From Fasciola hepatica (taxonomy: Eukaryota > Platyhelminthes > Trematoda > Plagiorchiida > Fasciolidae), in assembly GCA_948099385.1 (NCBI GenBank), contig CANUEZ040000168.1:11504001-11568000 (forward strand): a stretch of DNA of 64,000 nucleotides, given 5' to 3'. How positions within the stretch are numbered: the first letter of the stretch is position 1; every line of letters starts with the position of its first letter. Shown here piece by piece: positions 9,426 to 20,088 of the stretch. The notes under the pieces were generated by a model. It had not been told where the DNA came from. It worked only from the letters and a program-made list of their open reading frames with translations, and did no database searches. The position numbers were made by a program, and so were the translations under genes.

Positions 9426-11846
9426 ATGACCGTTGACAATTCCGATACTTTTTCCCGATTGATAAAAGACTTTTACGAAGGTCTGGATGGATTCGCGACC
9501 GATTTTCGAGAGTTCCAGCGATGCACAAGTACCAGCTCTTACAATTACAATGCCCGAACATGGAAACAGGCCAAAAAGCGTCGGCTAACAATTAGCGACG
9601 GAATGAAATATTATTTCGTGAAATATTGTTGTGTCCATCGGCGTCGAAAAGGTGGAGGTGGTTCAAGGTTAGAATAATTGTTTGGTAATGTTTGACTTCA
9701 ATGTAGATACAAAAACCTGGATTTCGGAGCATTCGTCACTTTGGTCGCCCAAGGAACTGGATAACGTGTCGCGAAGTGGTGCATGGTCCATAATCATAGG
9801 TTCCAAGTAGGAAATCCTAGTTTTTATGTAGCTGACCGAAGGCTGACAGCTTTTCAAGAGTCAGTGGTGTTTAACTTGATGGATACGTTCCATAATACTG
9901 CTGAATTAAGGGAATATACTAGTCGCATGTTCAATAGGCGTCTGAATAGCATGGACGTTCGGTCTATACGTGTCCGTCACAGTCACGATGTTCGTGGTAA
10001 CGTAATTAGGGTTAAAGAATTGCTGGAAGGTAAAGGCATTAGCTAGGTAATACACGAGGAGAATGTAGTTAGGTTCCTTTTCTTCATACCCATGGAGGTG
10101 ATTCCGGTTGCTCGCAGATGCAGCCAGGTGATTCTAGCTGACGCCACTCATCAAATGAACTGCGGCGGCTACGTATTATGGCACGTAATGATAGTGGATG
10201 AAACAGGCTTAGGCCGTAGCATTCTGTATGCTTTGCTGCCCAATGAAAGCACTGCAAGCTACAGACAAGCCGTGAGTTTTCTGCGCGAATACCTGGGCGC
10301 AACTAGGGAATGTAAAACAATAGTAATAGATCGTAGTCTCGCTCAGTTAAACGGGTTCAAGACTCACTGTCCTGAAGACCAGATAGTGTTCTGCCGGTTT
10401 CACGTGTTGCAAGATATGCGGAAACGGTGCAACTATCTAGTTGCAGCAACGACTCTAGAAAAGGATCGTGTTTTCCAGTGGATGCGTAACATGGTGTTCG
10501 CAAGCAGCGAGTCCGCATTCGAACGATTTCGGGCTGCTATTCAGGCCCGCAGCTCTGAGGCAATGGGGTACTTAGTAAGAACGTGGATGCCGTTTTAGGA
10601 TTGCTGGGCGGGTTACAAGGTAAGGCAGGTATTAACTTTGGGTAATTTAACAGCCAATAGAGTGGAAACCGAAAATAGGCATCTTAAGACGGGACTGTTA
10701 CCTAGGTCAACCTTGTTCCAGGTCTGTGACAGAATTCTGAAGCGGGTAGCATCTTTAAGAAAAGTCTTGCAGGGTAGACTTGGTAAGGATCAAATGTCCA
10801 TATGCAAGTCCCGTAATGTGCCACATTGGTTGAAACCCGTGTTCGGCAAGCTAACCGTATTCGCCCGTGGCGTTCTCCTTCGCCACCTGCATACAGTGAC
10901 GATCACTGGCATATCTTATGTAAAACGCAAGTGGCTTGTAACAAACAGTAGAGGCTCCTCCGTTAGGGTTACCGGCTGCAGTGTGCCACACTGCGACTGT
11001 CCGTTCAGTCGCCAGTGGTTGCTGCCTTGTGTTCACGTGTTGCACGTTGCTCGTGCCACTAATGTCGACCTTTCTACGCTAGCCAATAATCGCTGGTCAG
11101 TAGATTGTGTGGAGGTGATAACCCTAGCCGGTGGAGACACCATCATCTCGCAAGCGTCGACGTCTACAATAACCACCAAGGCGCAGAAGCTGCGGGAGAG
11201 CGAAGATATCGGTAGAGGTATTGCTGCAGCATTGGCAAATCTTGGGGAGGAAAACTACAGAACGGCTAAAGCCCAGCTAAGGTTGTTACCAGACGTAATA
11301 GGCTTGTGGCCAAACGTTAGACTGTGCTACGAGCATCCATAAAAAGAAGGCGTAGAACGAATAACACACCGGTCGGATATCGCCACTATGTTCGGCCGAG
11401 AGAAAGAGACCCGAGAAATATTAGAATGTCCCACAACTTCCAGTACAGCTGACGAGTATGTCCTACGGTCGGAACCGCCGATAAGAGATTTAACCGTAAA
11501 ACAGGGAACAACGTCTAGAAGGAAACCGTTAATCGAAGTTCGGTTTACCGACGGGAGCGATATTCAGGTTGTAGGTAACCCTCTGCAGCGTATCCAGTTC
11601 CGCCAACATCGGACAACTACGGCCAACCAATTCCGGATAGCAAACAAGAAACGAAAACTGGACAGGCCGGCGTCTCCAATCAACAAGGACGTTTGCAGCG
11701 TTTGCCGGCGAGAGGATCCAACGGTCGACCTGGACGAGGACGTTCAATGGGTTCAATGCCAAACGTGTGGCCGATGGGCACATTATCAGTGCGCAGGTTT
11801 CACCAACGAGGACGACTACACTTGTGTGCATTGTCTTGCGAGGTGA
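9426..11846 (+). pseudogene. MULE-type transposase with FAR1-like, MULE, SWIM and PHD domains; four in-frame TAA/TAG
   Basis: One frame runs from ATG 9426 to TGA 11844-11846 without an indel. N-terminus: FREFQRCTSTSSY ... YYFVKYCCVH and later WCMVHNHRFQ, the spacing of a FAR1/WRKY-GCM1 zinc finger (DNA binding). Middle (about 10092-10720): ILADATHQMNCGGY, MIVDETGLG, TIVIDRSLAQ and FCRFHVLQDMR, a MULE catalytic core. About 10970-11050: HCDCPFSRQWLLPCVHV, a SWIM zinc finger (CxC...CxH). C-terminus (about 11690-11843): CSVCRRED ... CQTCGRWAHYQC ... CVHC, a PHD finger. The frame is broken by TAA 9762, TAG 10044, TAG 10596 and TAA 11340; further stops near 9675-9695 fall in a probable 39-bp intron. 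Conservation through the stops suggests either a young pseudogene or stops that are read through. A domesticated ZSWIM-like gene is an alternative. Confidence 0.75.
9668..9706 (+). other. Candidate 39-bp intron in the MULE gene
   Basis: It reads CAAG|GTTAGA ... CAATGTAG|ATAC. Removing it joins GGGGSR to YKNLDFGAF in frame (phase 2) and removes two in-frame stops. Introns of 30-40 bp are common in flatworms. No transcript evidence is available. Confidence 0.5.
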
Positions 11847-12025
11847 ACGTGGTCCAAAGAGATTGACAAAAGGCCCTATCCAGGGCCGCCGCATTATGAT
11901 ACCTGCCATATTGGCATTTGTCTTCCTTATTGATTTTTTATTTGGGCTAGCACAACTAGGTCGTTATGGCACGTGTTCACTTCGTGAGTCTTCTTTCGCG
12001 CTAGTGAATACTGGATGGTAGATTA
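11847..12025. other. 3' flank of the MULE gene
   Basis: Short unassigned stretch between the PHD-encoding end and the AT repeat. No terminal repeat was recognised. Confidence 0.4.
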
Positions 12026-12236
12026 GGTATATATATATGTTTATACATATGTACATATACATACATATATATGTATACCTTTATACATGTGTATGTATGT
12101 ATATAGAAATACATATAGATATGTACATATATGGACGTTCGTCCAGCGATGGCCGGAAACGTTACCATTTAAGTATACATATACATATATATATATATAT
12201 GAATATATATATGTTCATATATATGTATGTATGTAT
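12026..12236. repeat. AT-rich simple repeat (TATA/CATA type)
   Basis: Long runs of TA, TATG and TACA units, interrupted near 12130-12170 by about 40 bp of ordinary sequence. Confidence 0.9.
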
Positions 12237-12339
12237 GACGGTACAGCCTAGTAGCCCAAGTCCTAGTGTATAATATTTAAGGTACCAGACTTGTATTGTT
12301 CCTGGCGAACCACATCTACGAAGGATCGTTTGACATTTC

Positions 12340-12572
12340 TTTACATTCGCCAATTTATGTAGTTCCAAAAAGGTATCCATTTTGCAATACAAATGGACAT
12401 TCTGGCAGATACATAAGAAACAGTCGGTAGACCAATTTCATAATTTTTTTCACGACCTATTATGCCCTACGGCATTACCCGTAAATTGCTATTTTTGCGG
12501 TTCCAAGAAGGTGTACATTTTGGAACAAGACGCAACATTTAGGCAGATATGAGCGAAATTGGCGGCAGACTA
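12340..12572 (+). repeat. Two imperfect repeats, about 142 bp apart
   Basis: GTTCCAAAAAGGTATCCATTT at about 12362 recurs as GTTCCAAGAAGGTGTACATTT at about 12502. Both are followed by GGCAGATA and a GGTAGAC or GGCAGAC end. The function is unknown. Confidence 0.5.
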
Positions 12573-12930
12573 AAACCGCCATTTCCTCATTCAAATTTAG
12601 CGGAGTGATGTGTTCGGTGACCTTGCACACCGGCGCCCGTTCAAATCCAATTGTGGTAGTTTCATTCATCGTTACCCTAGCCGGGTCGACCACTGGACCT
12701 GGAGTTTAAATTAACCGGGCGGTACTGCAGGTCAGTTCAGCTCAGTTTGCACAGGACTTGGTGTGGCTAGAGCCAATCGTGTGTCCAGATAGTTGCGTTG
12801 TCGGTGCGTTTCCGTAGCTGCCAACACTGCTTGATTTTCTTTTTCTGGAAGGTAGAAACCTTGAACAGTATCAGTCCGGGCAGAGTAAGGTGGAAACAAT
12901 ATGTAAATTGCATCTGACCCTAAAAGCTGC

Positions 12931-14394
12931 TTAACATAACTCGAGGTATACTGCCACCCAACATAGGTCTACTGCTTTCTTAAAAGCCTTCACGGTTGTG
13001 GTATTTATGACCTCCTCCGGGAGCTTATTCCAATAGGGTACCACTCTATTTGAGAAGTACTTCGCCCTAATTTGGAGCCTCCAATGCCTCCTTTGTAATC
13101 TGAGGCTATGCTTTCTTATACCTCTCTCGGGGATCAGAAAGAAAAGGTCTTCTCGTCTTGTTCCTGACAGTCCCTTCATTACCCTGAACGTTTCTATCAA
13201 ATCCCCGCGAATGCGCCGTCTTTCCATCGAGAATAGGTCTAGGGCACGGAGACGCTCTGTTTAGTTAAACCCCCTTTGCCCAGCCACCATTCTGATGGCT
13301 AGCCCTTGCACTTTCTCCAGACAGTCGATATCTTTCTGGTAGTATGGTGCTCAGGCTTGCATGCAGTACTCCATATGCGGCCTAACTATGGCATGATATA
13401 TCGGAACGAATATCTCCGGATCTCTACACGACATAATGGATCTAACTCGAAAGAGTTCCCTCCTGGCCGTATTGGCTGCTGGGGTGCACTGCTCCGACGG
13501 CTTGAAGCTGTTGTCCATTATAAAGCCCAAGTCTTTGACCTGCGAGACCACTTGCAACGAACCCACACTATTCTCACTAGCCCCTGTATTTGTGGTCAAG
13601 CATTGACACTTGGTGAGGTTTAGTGGAGGGTCCCATTTGCGTGACCAGTTTTGCACTGCTAACACGTCAAGTTCTATATCTACTCCAGCTATCTTGACGT
13701 CATCGGCAAACATAAAGGTGGGGTTTGTAAGCCCACGTGCTAGGTCGTTGATGAAGATGAGGAAGAGCAGAGGGCCGAGCACCGAGCCCTGTGGCACCCC
13801 ACTTGTTACACCTTCCGGTTTTGAAACATTACTCCCCACCTTCACACTAAAGGTTCGCCCTACTAAGAAACTACTTATCCATTGTCTCGCCTTTCCAACA
13901 ATTCCCATAGACGGAAGTTTGACGTCCAGAAATCTGTGGTTCACGGAATCAAATGCCTTGCTGAAGTCCAAGTAACAGACCGCAATCGATTGCCCTTCGT
14001 CCAGACGCTTGGTTACCTCATCGAGGAACAGCAGGAGATTCGTCAGACAGGATCCTCCCGCCATAAACTCATGCTGAGCATTTGATATGAGGTTGTGTTA
14101 AACCAAATGCCTAGAGATCTGTTTCCTGACTATTCGCTCCAGGCACTTACACAGTACTGAATTCAAGCTAACCGGCCGATAATTTTCGGCCTTTTGCCGG
14201 GGTCCACTCTTGTAAATGCCTACCACTGTTGCTCTCCTCCAGTCGCCCGGCACAATTTCCTCTCTAATTGACGTTTCATACAGCTTGGTCACCGGAGCCT
14301 TCAGGACCTCGGCCAGAGGCTGAACGATTGCTGGATGAATCCCGTCTGGACCTGCCGCTTTGTTTCTATTCAACGTTTGCAACTCCACGTACAC
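12931..14394 (-). pseudogene. LINE C1 ORF2 RT and C-terminal region, several stops
   Basis: In reading order: NRNKAAGPDGIHPAIV, NYRPVSLNSVLCKCLERIV (frame 14394-14098), a TAA, then GGSCLTNLLLFLDEV, CYLDFSKAFDSVNHR, VTSGVPQGSVLGPLLFLIF and FMFADDVKIAG (14064-13351), RPHMEYCMQA, a stop, then RIRGDLIETFRVMKGLSG and YWNKLPEEV (13227-12931). RT active-site residues are intact but the protein is cut by a TAA in place of the Gln codon of E2 (14096-14098 region) and by another TAA after QRGFN (about 13262). Both stops are identical in C2, and the second is also in C3. Confidence 0.85.
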
Positions 14395-15356
14395 TTATTC
14401 TCCTACAGTAAGTTCGGGTATTTGAGGCGCCTGTTGGCTCTCCATTCTTTCCTACAAACTATTTTCTGGTCGATATATGCTCTTGAAAAATTCCAAGAGC
14501 ATGTCAGTATCAGCTTCGTCGTTTAGAGCTACTCGTCCATCTGCTCCTTCCAAAATTGCTACGCTCTCTCTCATACGTTTGGGAGATTGCACGTAGGCGT
14601 AGAATCGCTTTAGGTTTGTGCGGACCAACGCGGCTAACTGACGCTCAAAGGCTTATTTCTCCACTCACTGGATCTCTTGAGCCCTGTTCCTAGCCATCTT
14701 ATAGCTATTCCATGCCCCCTGAGTTCTGTACAGCTTGTACGCCGCCCATCGTTGCCTACGAATAATTATAGCCTTGCGTACCTTTGACTTCCAACATGGG
14801 GGTAGACTTCTACTGCTTGCCTACATCAGGGGTGCGAACTCATCCGCAAGTTTCAGTAGCCCCATCTTGATGGTCTCCCAACTTTCCTCTACGGAGGCAT
14901 TTGTGTGTCTCGGTGTCCACTGAATTTCCTCCGCCGCCCTCTTCAGTTCACCTATGTTGATTCTCCCATAGCGCCGACGTCACACGATTTTCTTCGGCGC
15001 CTTGCTTAGTCTTAGTGTGACTCTTAGGATTACATGATGACTTTTTCCAAGTAGCTCTTCCCACTTAATTTCCTTGACGTCCTGATGATGCCGCGTTATG
15101 ATTAAGTCAAGGAGAGACGGGTGCTGTCCACCTCTGTGTCTAGTGGCCAGTGTCACATGCTGCGTAAGTGCATGTAACTGGACCCACTGCAGAAACGTGT
15201 CGCCCTTTGATCCCTTTGGTGCGATCCCGCTTTCTCAGTTAATTTCGGGTAGGTTGAGATCCCCTTATAAGATGAACTCCTTTGTCTGTGCCAGCACCGC
15301 ATCCAGCATTTGCTAGAGCTCAACGTCTTCCTCATCTGTGGCTAGCGGTGCCCTGT

Positions 15357-15720
15357 TTAAAGAACGAATACTGGAAATCCTTCTAAATGTTCAACGTGCT
15401 TTGTGAATTTGACTATATTTAACATTATCTTGGAAAGCTCGCTCATACACCACACATTTTCACGTTTGTTTATCCATGTGAGACATTTGAATTTGGCCTT
15501 GAACCGTTTCTGACTGTCGTGCTTGAGCCACGGGGCTTTGGACCTTTGGGTTTTACTGTGAAGCCCATTTGGCCGCATACTTGAGGTTCGTATATATTTG
15601 TATCCTTTGTGCATTTCAATTTAGTACCGTAGAAGCTACGAATCAATCTTGTTCTGGTTTTGGGATTCGTTTGAATTGGCTACGCGTTGCTCGATTTGCG
15701 AGATTTGACTTACACCCTGT
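15357..15720. mobile_element. 364-bp insertion within C1, flanked by CCCTGT
   Basis: C2 lacks this segment: it reads GTGCCCTGTAGATACAG across the point. In C1, CCCTGT occurs at both 15351-15356 and 15715-15720. If the duplication is taken as only CCC, the insert has TG...CA ends, as a solo LTR would. No ORF in it is convincing. Confidence 0.6.
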
Positions 15721-15833
15721 AGATACAGATAATGCATGCCGTTCGCGCCTTGATCCTAATAAAGCGGGATCTGTCCTGTACATTACCGGAGACTAAGTTG
15801 AGCGGAGCCTCCCAAAGGCCTATGTCGGTCCGT

Positions 15834-16107
15834 ATTAGAAGTGCCACTCCGCCCCCTGCCTTCCATCTGTTCTTTTCTGTCTGTAGGCAGCGTATCCCTG
15901 GAAGCTCATGTCAGTATATGGCTTTATCCAAATTTCCGTCAACGCAACGACATCAGACTCTGCGATCCTAGCCGTCAACTCCCCTCTTTTTCCCGAGAGA
16001 CTGCAGGTGTTGGTGTACCATACTGACGGTTCCCTGGTCCTCGTTACTGACTTCATTGCTAATTCTAGGGCTAGGGTATCCTCGGGCGCAATCTCCGAGG
16101 TGATGCC
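15834..16107 (-). pseudogene. LINE C1 endonuclease N-terminus fragment
   Basis: VWYTNTCSLSGKRGEL followed by VVALTEIWIKPYTD is the start of an AP-like endonuclease (the catalytic Glu lies in the TEIW box). It stops at WHF. It is identical to C2 23810-24031 over about 270 bp and breaks at 16107, where C2 continues into ORF1. Confidence 0.75.
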
Positions 16108-17500
16108 CCCGAAATGTTTAGGTCGCATTTCTAGACCGACCGCAACTCACTACTTATCTCGGTCTATCCACAAATCCCAGGTCTGTCAGTGGAGCAACAT
16201 TTGTGCGCCGCGCTCTTTACAAACCAGGAAGTGGATAGCCACCTCAGTCAACTTAGTCCATCTGGTCCCGTGGTCCCGGGCGCTGAGCTCTTCCAGCGGT
16301 ACTTAGACTCTGGTAAGTTGCCAACCTCTTGGAAGAGGGCGACTGTCAGCCCTGTCTTCAAAAACGGAGATCGCCATCGACTAGGGGGCTACAGACCTAT
16401 TAACTTAACAAACACTCCCAGCGAGATCTTCGAAAGCCTGCTGAAGCTTGTCATACAGGCACGCCTGCGGAGGCATATCCTGATCTCCCCTGCCCAACGT
16501 AGCTTCCTGCAAGGAGGGTCATGCATTACGAACACGCATTCCATCACGGATAGTCTTACTCGGGCCTATGACAAATGTTTGATTCCGCACACAACCTTTA
16601 TCGACTTCGCAAGGCTTTCGACAAGGTAACTCATACTCCTCTCATACACGGGCTGGAACCTTATGGAATCTCCGGCAACCTTCTTTCTCTTCTTTGTAAC
16701 TTTCTCACCAATCGGTCATTCAGGGTCAGAGCACGTCCTTGTTTCTCGGGACCACCTCCAATACACTCTGGAGTCCCACAGAGATCAGTGCTAGGTCCCT
16801 TGTTGTTTCCCATTTATATAAATGATCTCCCAAACAACATAGCAGTGAACGGTGTAATGTACGCCGACGATGTTACGATCTGGAGCAACCAAGCATCAGA
16901 ACTGCAGTCTGCAATGGACCACGCCAATCAATGGCCTACCGACTGGAGTCTACCAGTTTATGACGACCAATGAGTGAGCATGTCATTTTGTAATGCCCCA
17001 GCTCAACTCTTCCGGACTGATAGTGTCACACTGATTGGGGATGTGGAACAGCTAAAGGTCTTGGGCTGAACAGGTTGCTTTCTCTCATACCATCAACCAG
17101 CCAACAAGTCCGTCTTCCGCTTTCTGAACGTGTTAGGCAAAACATCCCTTCGATTATAAAAGAAGAAATTCGGATCATTTATGGGACTTGCATCCAACCT
17201 CTTCTAGAATACGGCAGTCAGACTGTATGCTGTCGCCTGGTCAAGGACCGAGAAACCTTAGAACGCTTGCAAAGAAAAGCCAAGAAACTGGTTCGCGGGT
17301 ATTTGCAGACCCCTTGTCCTCAGAGGATGACCGATCTAAAACTGTACCCTTCAAAACTCGCAGAGTTAAAGGGGATCTTTTCCTAATGTGCAACCTTTTC
17401 ACTAAAGGGCTGTCAGATCACTTTTTCGGGCGCTAGAGCCTGGACGCCCTCGGAGAGCACGCTAAGAACACAGTCAGCACAGGGGTGCGCATTTTAGTCC
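16108..17500 (+). mobile_element. LINE D1, fragment with RT
   Basis: This fragment belongs to the same family as D2 and D3. It abuts the broken 5' end of C1 and lacks the endonuclease. The 3' part KGDLFLMCNLFTKGLSDHFFGR matches RGDLFLMFHFFESGQSDCLF of D3. The remaining 3' end is unclear. Confidence 0.7.
16189..17386 (+). pseudogene. LINE D1 reverse transcriptase, two frameshifts
   Basis: Three frames join in order: WKRATVSPVFKNGD and YRPINLTNTPSEIFE (16189-16629); FDKVTHTPLIHGLE, SGVPQRSVLGPLLF and VMYADDVTIW (to 16973); and GTCIQPLLEYG plus ERLQRKAKKLVRG (17075-17386). The catalytic YADD is kept, but QGS reads QRS and the first catalytic block is damaged at the first frame junction (FIDFARLSTR against FIDLAKAFDKV in D2). 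No functional enzyme could be made. Confidence 0.8.
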
Positions 17501-18059
17501 CAAATTAGCCCCTTCAGGTACTATTTTTCAGTAATTAGTTTGAGAAGAGTTTTAGTCACACCATTAGATTTGAAAAGGTCTGAAACATGAATAAATAATT
17601 TTGTGTCAATAAAACACTGGTTTACCAGCCCGGTCGGCACAAAGAGAGAGCATCTAGTCCCAAAAAGATTCCTTCAAGGGACTTTTGGGGCTATTTTAGT
17701 TTTGCTGTATATGTTGGAGAATGTTGCCCGTTGCTTCAGGTACGTTTCTTAACACGGAAGTACACCTTGACTTCTTTGCGATATGACATTTTATTAGGAA
17801 TGTGGAGCAATAGAAAGTACTCTGGTCATGCCAAGTATTATTAGAGGGTGTTCAAAGACAGTGTTATTTCCCCTAGTAGGAATTATTGAAAACTCACCAA
17901 CTAGCACTTTGAAATAAAGTATAGTCGTAGGGGTTACCGAACTTTCAAAGTAAAGCACGAAGGCCGGAGAATTCTAGGTGTGTTGAAAACCTGTCCTGAA
18001 AAAGTACCCGAGGTGTCTCAGAGAAGACTGTTTTTGGAATAATTTGGACTAATTTGGGA
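17501..18059. other. 560 bp without a recognised gene
   Basis: No coding signal was seen. TTTTAGTCCCAAA motifs recur near 17490 and 17655, perhaps remnants of a short repeat. Confidence 0.4.
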
Positions 18060-18245
18060 TTACCTCTCTGACTGGGAAAGTATTCCAGCCTCGTCCTCCA
18101 ACAACTGTTCGTAAGACATTTTTTCTCACAGATTAGCCCAGCTTTGGAATAAATTACCGCAGGAAGCCATCGACTATCCAAGCGAAGAAACGTTTCAGAA
18201 GCCGTTGGACAAGTTCTCAAAGCAAACGATTTTCCCTAGAACAAT
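18060..18245 (+). pseudogene. C-terminal end of a LINE ORF2 (fragment)
   Basis: A short plus-strand frame gives LAQLWNKLPQEAIDYPSEETF followed by a Lys-rich end. The WNKLP box near the C-terminus is typical of CR1-like ORF2 proteins. It does not clearly belong to D1 or D2. Confidence 0.5.
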
Positions 18246-18300
18246 TCTAACTCTTCAACCGTTGTCTGCTAGCCCTCAATTTTCCCTCAGCCGGCCTATC

Positions 18301-20088
18301 CTTCAAAATGACCAATTTTTACCAAGTCTGTGCATTTATTCGCTCTCAGCTAAATTCAACTAACCCAGGTAACTCTGATGGTGAAGTGGCAGAAAGTCTC
18401 AGACAGTTAATCTCCTTAGCTGATAGGCTATTTGTCCCCAGAATTCGTCGTTCACAGACAGCTAAGCGAACCCTCCCTCGCCCCATTAGGCGCATTCTAG
18501 ACAAACGCGCACGCCTCCTTGCTAGATATAAAACTACAGGACTTGCCCGTGACGCAGAAGATTTCAGGATCATACGGAACATATGCAAAGACAAGATTGG
18601 GTTCTTTCAGAAAGCAGTCCAACGATCTGTGCTTCCTCGAGCAGGGACCATTAAGGCATTTTTCTCTCAGTATATGTCTCATCTGAGATACACAGCTCCG
18701 AGGCCACCTGCTCTCAAATATCATGTCGGATCCCCACTTACTTCCTACAGCCAAGTGGCCAAGGCCTTCAGATCCCACTTTGACAGTATTTAGCTCCATA
18801 ACGATATCATCCCACCCTACCATGCACCTGATACCTTTGGTCACTACCCTTAGCCACATCACTATTGCCCTTTGTACAGTTGCACAAGGTTTCCGTCGGC
18901 TCAACTAATACTGCTCCATGGGTCCTGACTTAATCCATACCCGCATTTTCAAGGAGACGGCGGACATATTGGCAGCTCCTTATGCATCTCTTTTTCAGCG
19001 ATGTGTGAACAATGGAATTTACCCCAGCAGCTTGAAAAAGCAGTCAACGCACTCATCTATAAGAAGGGTAGTAGGCATCTTGCTCCTAGTTACATGTCCA
19101 TAAGTCTGACTAGCATCACCAGCAACAATTTTGAGGGAATTCTCAAGAGTGAGGTTCTTTCCCACCGGAATAGAAATGGGTTTCTTCTCCTCGTCCCAGT
19201 ATGGGATTCTTCCTGGCAGATCATGCATCACCAATATGCTTACTGTCATGGATAGTCTGACAAAAGCCTACGATGACGGCCAGCTCTCACACGCTGTATT
19301 CATCGATTTGGCTAAGGCCTTCGATAAGGTCCCCCATGCCCCTCTTTTTATAAGCTGCAAACATACGGGATTACAGGCTCCATGTCGGACATCTTACGCG
19401 GCTTTTTTAGCGACCGCACCTTTGTGGTGATGGAGGGGAATCTTTTGTCTCAACCTTCCCCAGTAACGACTGGGGTCCCACAAGGAACGGTCTTAGGTCC
19501 TCTTCTGTTCTTGATCTACATAAATGATCTTCCGACAGCCCTTCCTGTGAACATTGCCATGTATGCAGACGATGTAACCCTCTGGAGTTCAAGCGTTGAA
19601 GACCTGCAAATTGCAGTTGATGAAACAAAACGCTGGTCCGAGGATTGGAACCTCCCAGTTAACGATGACCAATGCGTGAGCATGTCTTTCGGCAGAGAGA
19701 CTAGTCACACGTTCTCCATTAACGGAGCAACCATACTGCCGAGGTTTGGCCGAAACAAGGTGCTCGGTTTCTGGTTGGGTTGTAACTTGTCCTCCTCTCA
19801 TCATCACCAACTTGCGAGCAAGTCTGCCTTTCGAGTTCCAAATGTGATTCGAAGGTCCTTCCCGCGCATATTTAAGGATGATTTCCCCATAATTTTCGGC
19901 ACGTATACCCGTCCTCTGTTGGAGTACGGTGGTCAGATAGTGCACTCTAGTCTTGTCCGAGACCGTGAGATCCTAGAAAAAGTTCAGATGGCCTCCACCA
20001 AAGCAGGAAGGAGTCTATCCCATCTACCTTATCCCGTCCACTTCTCACTCCTAAGTCTCTATCCCCTTGACTTAAGACGCGTGAGAGG
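18301..20088 (+). mobile_element. LINE D2, left part (interrupted by G2)
   Basis: It is nearly identical to D3 51824-53612 (roughly 1 percent difference by eye). It stops at GCGTGAGAGG where the G2 LTR begins; the rest of D2 resumes at 51072 after G2. Joining the two sides gives the uninterrupted D3 sequence around 53612. The left end at 18301 is a 5' truncation. Confidence 0.9.
18308..20088 (+). pseudogene. LINE D2 ORF2 (linker, RT), multiple stops
   Basis: The linker before RT is open at 18308-18793 and stops in HFDSI. It is followed by a damaged stretch and then RT: CITNMLTVMDSLTKAYDDG, FIDLAKAFDKVPHAP (19131-19430), then VTTGVPQGTVLGPLLFLIY and IAMYADDVTLWSS (from 19382). The catalytic Asp residues remain. 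Two frameshifts and two TAG stops (about 18793 and 18852) are shared with D3, so they were inherited from a defective source copy or spread by duplication. The frame at 20088 runs into the LTR of G2 and ends artificially at 20122. Confidence 0.85.

Larger units (their letters stand above)
12728..16107 (-). mobile_element. LINE C1 (CR1-like), 5'-truncated, minus strand
   Basis: The 3' tail lies at the left (CAGTTCAGCTCAG at about 12730). Reading leftward from 16107 the order is endonuclease start, a 364-bp insertion, decayed endonuclease, RT and C-terminus. Bases from about 12885 to 15356 show no difference from C2 at 21224-23695 in any part compared, while both ends of this segment differ by more than 10 percent. 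The 5' end breaks at 16107 against D1; ORF1 is absent. Confidence 0.85.

Noticed and set aside
12037..12273. Frame of 78 codons in the AT repeat
   Set aside because: It is translated simple repeat (Ile/Tyr/Met only), not a gene.
13306..13975. Plus-strand frames across C1 (and the same in C2)
   Set aside because: They are antisense shadows of the RT frame, which has the conserved motifs.
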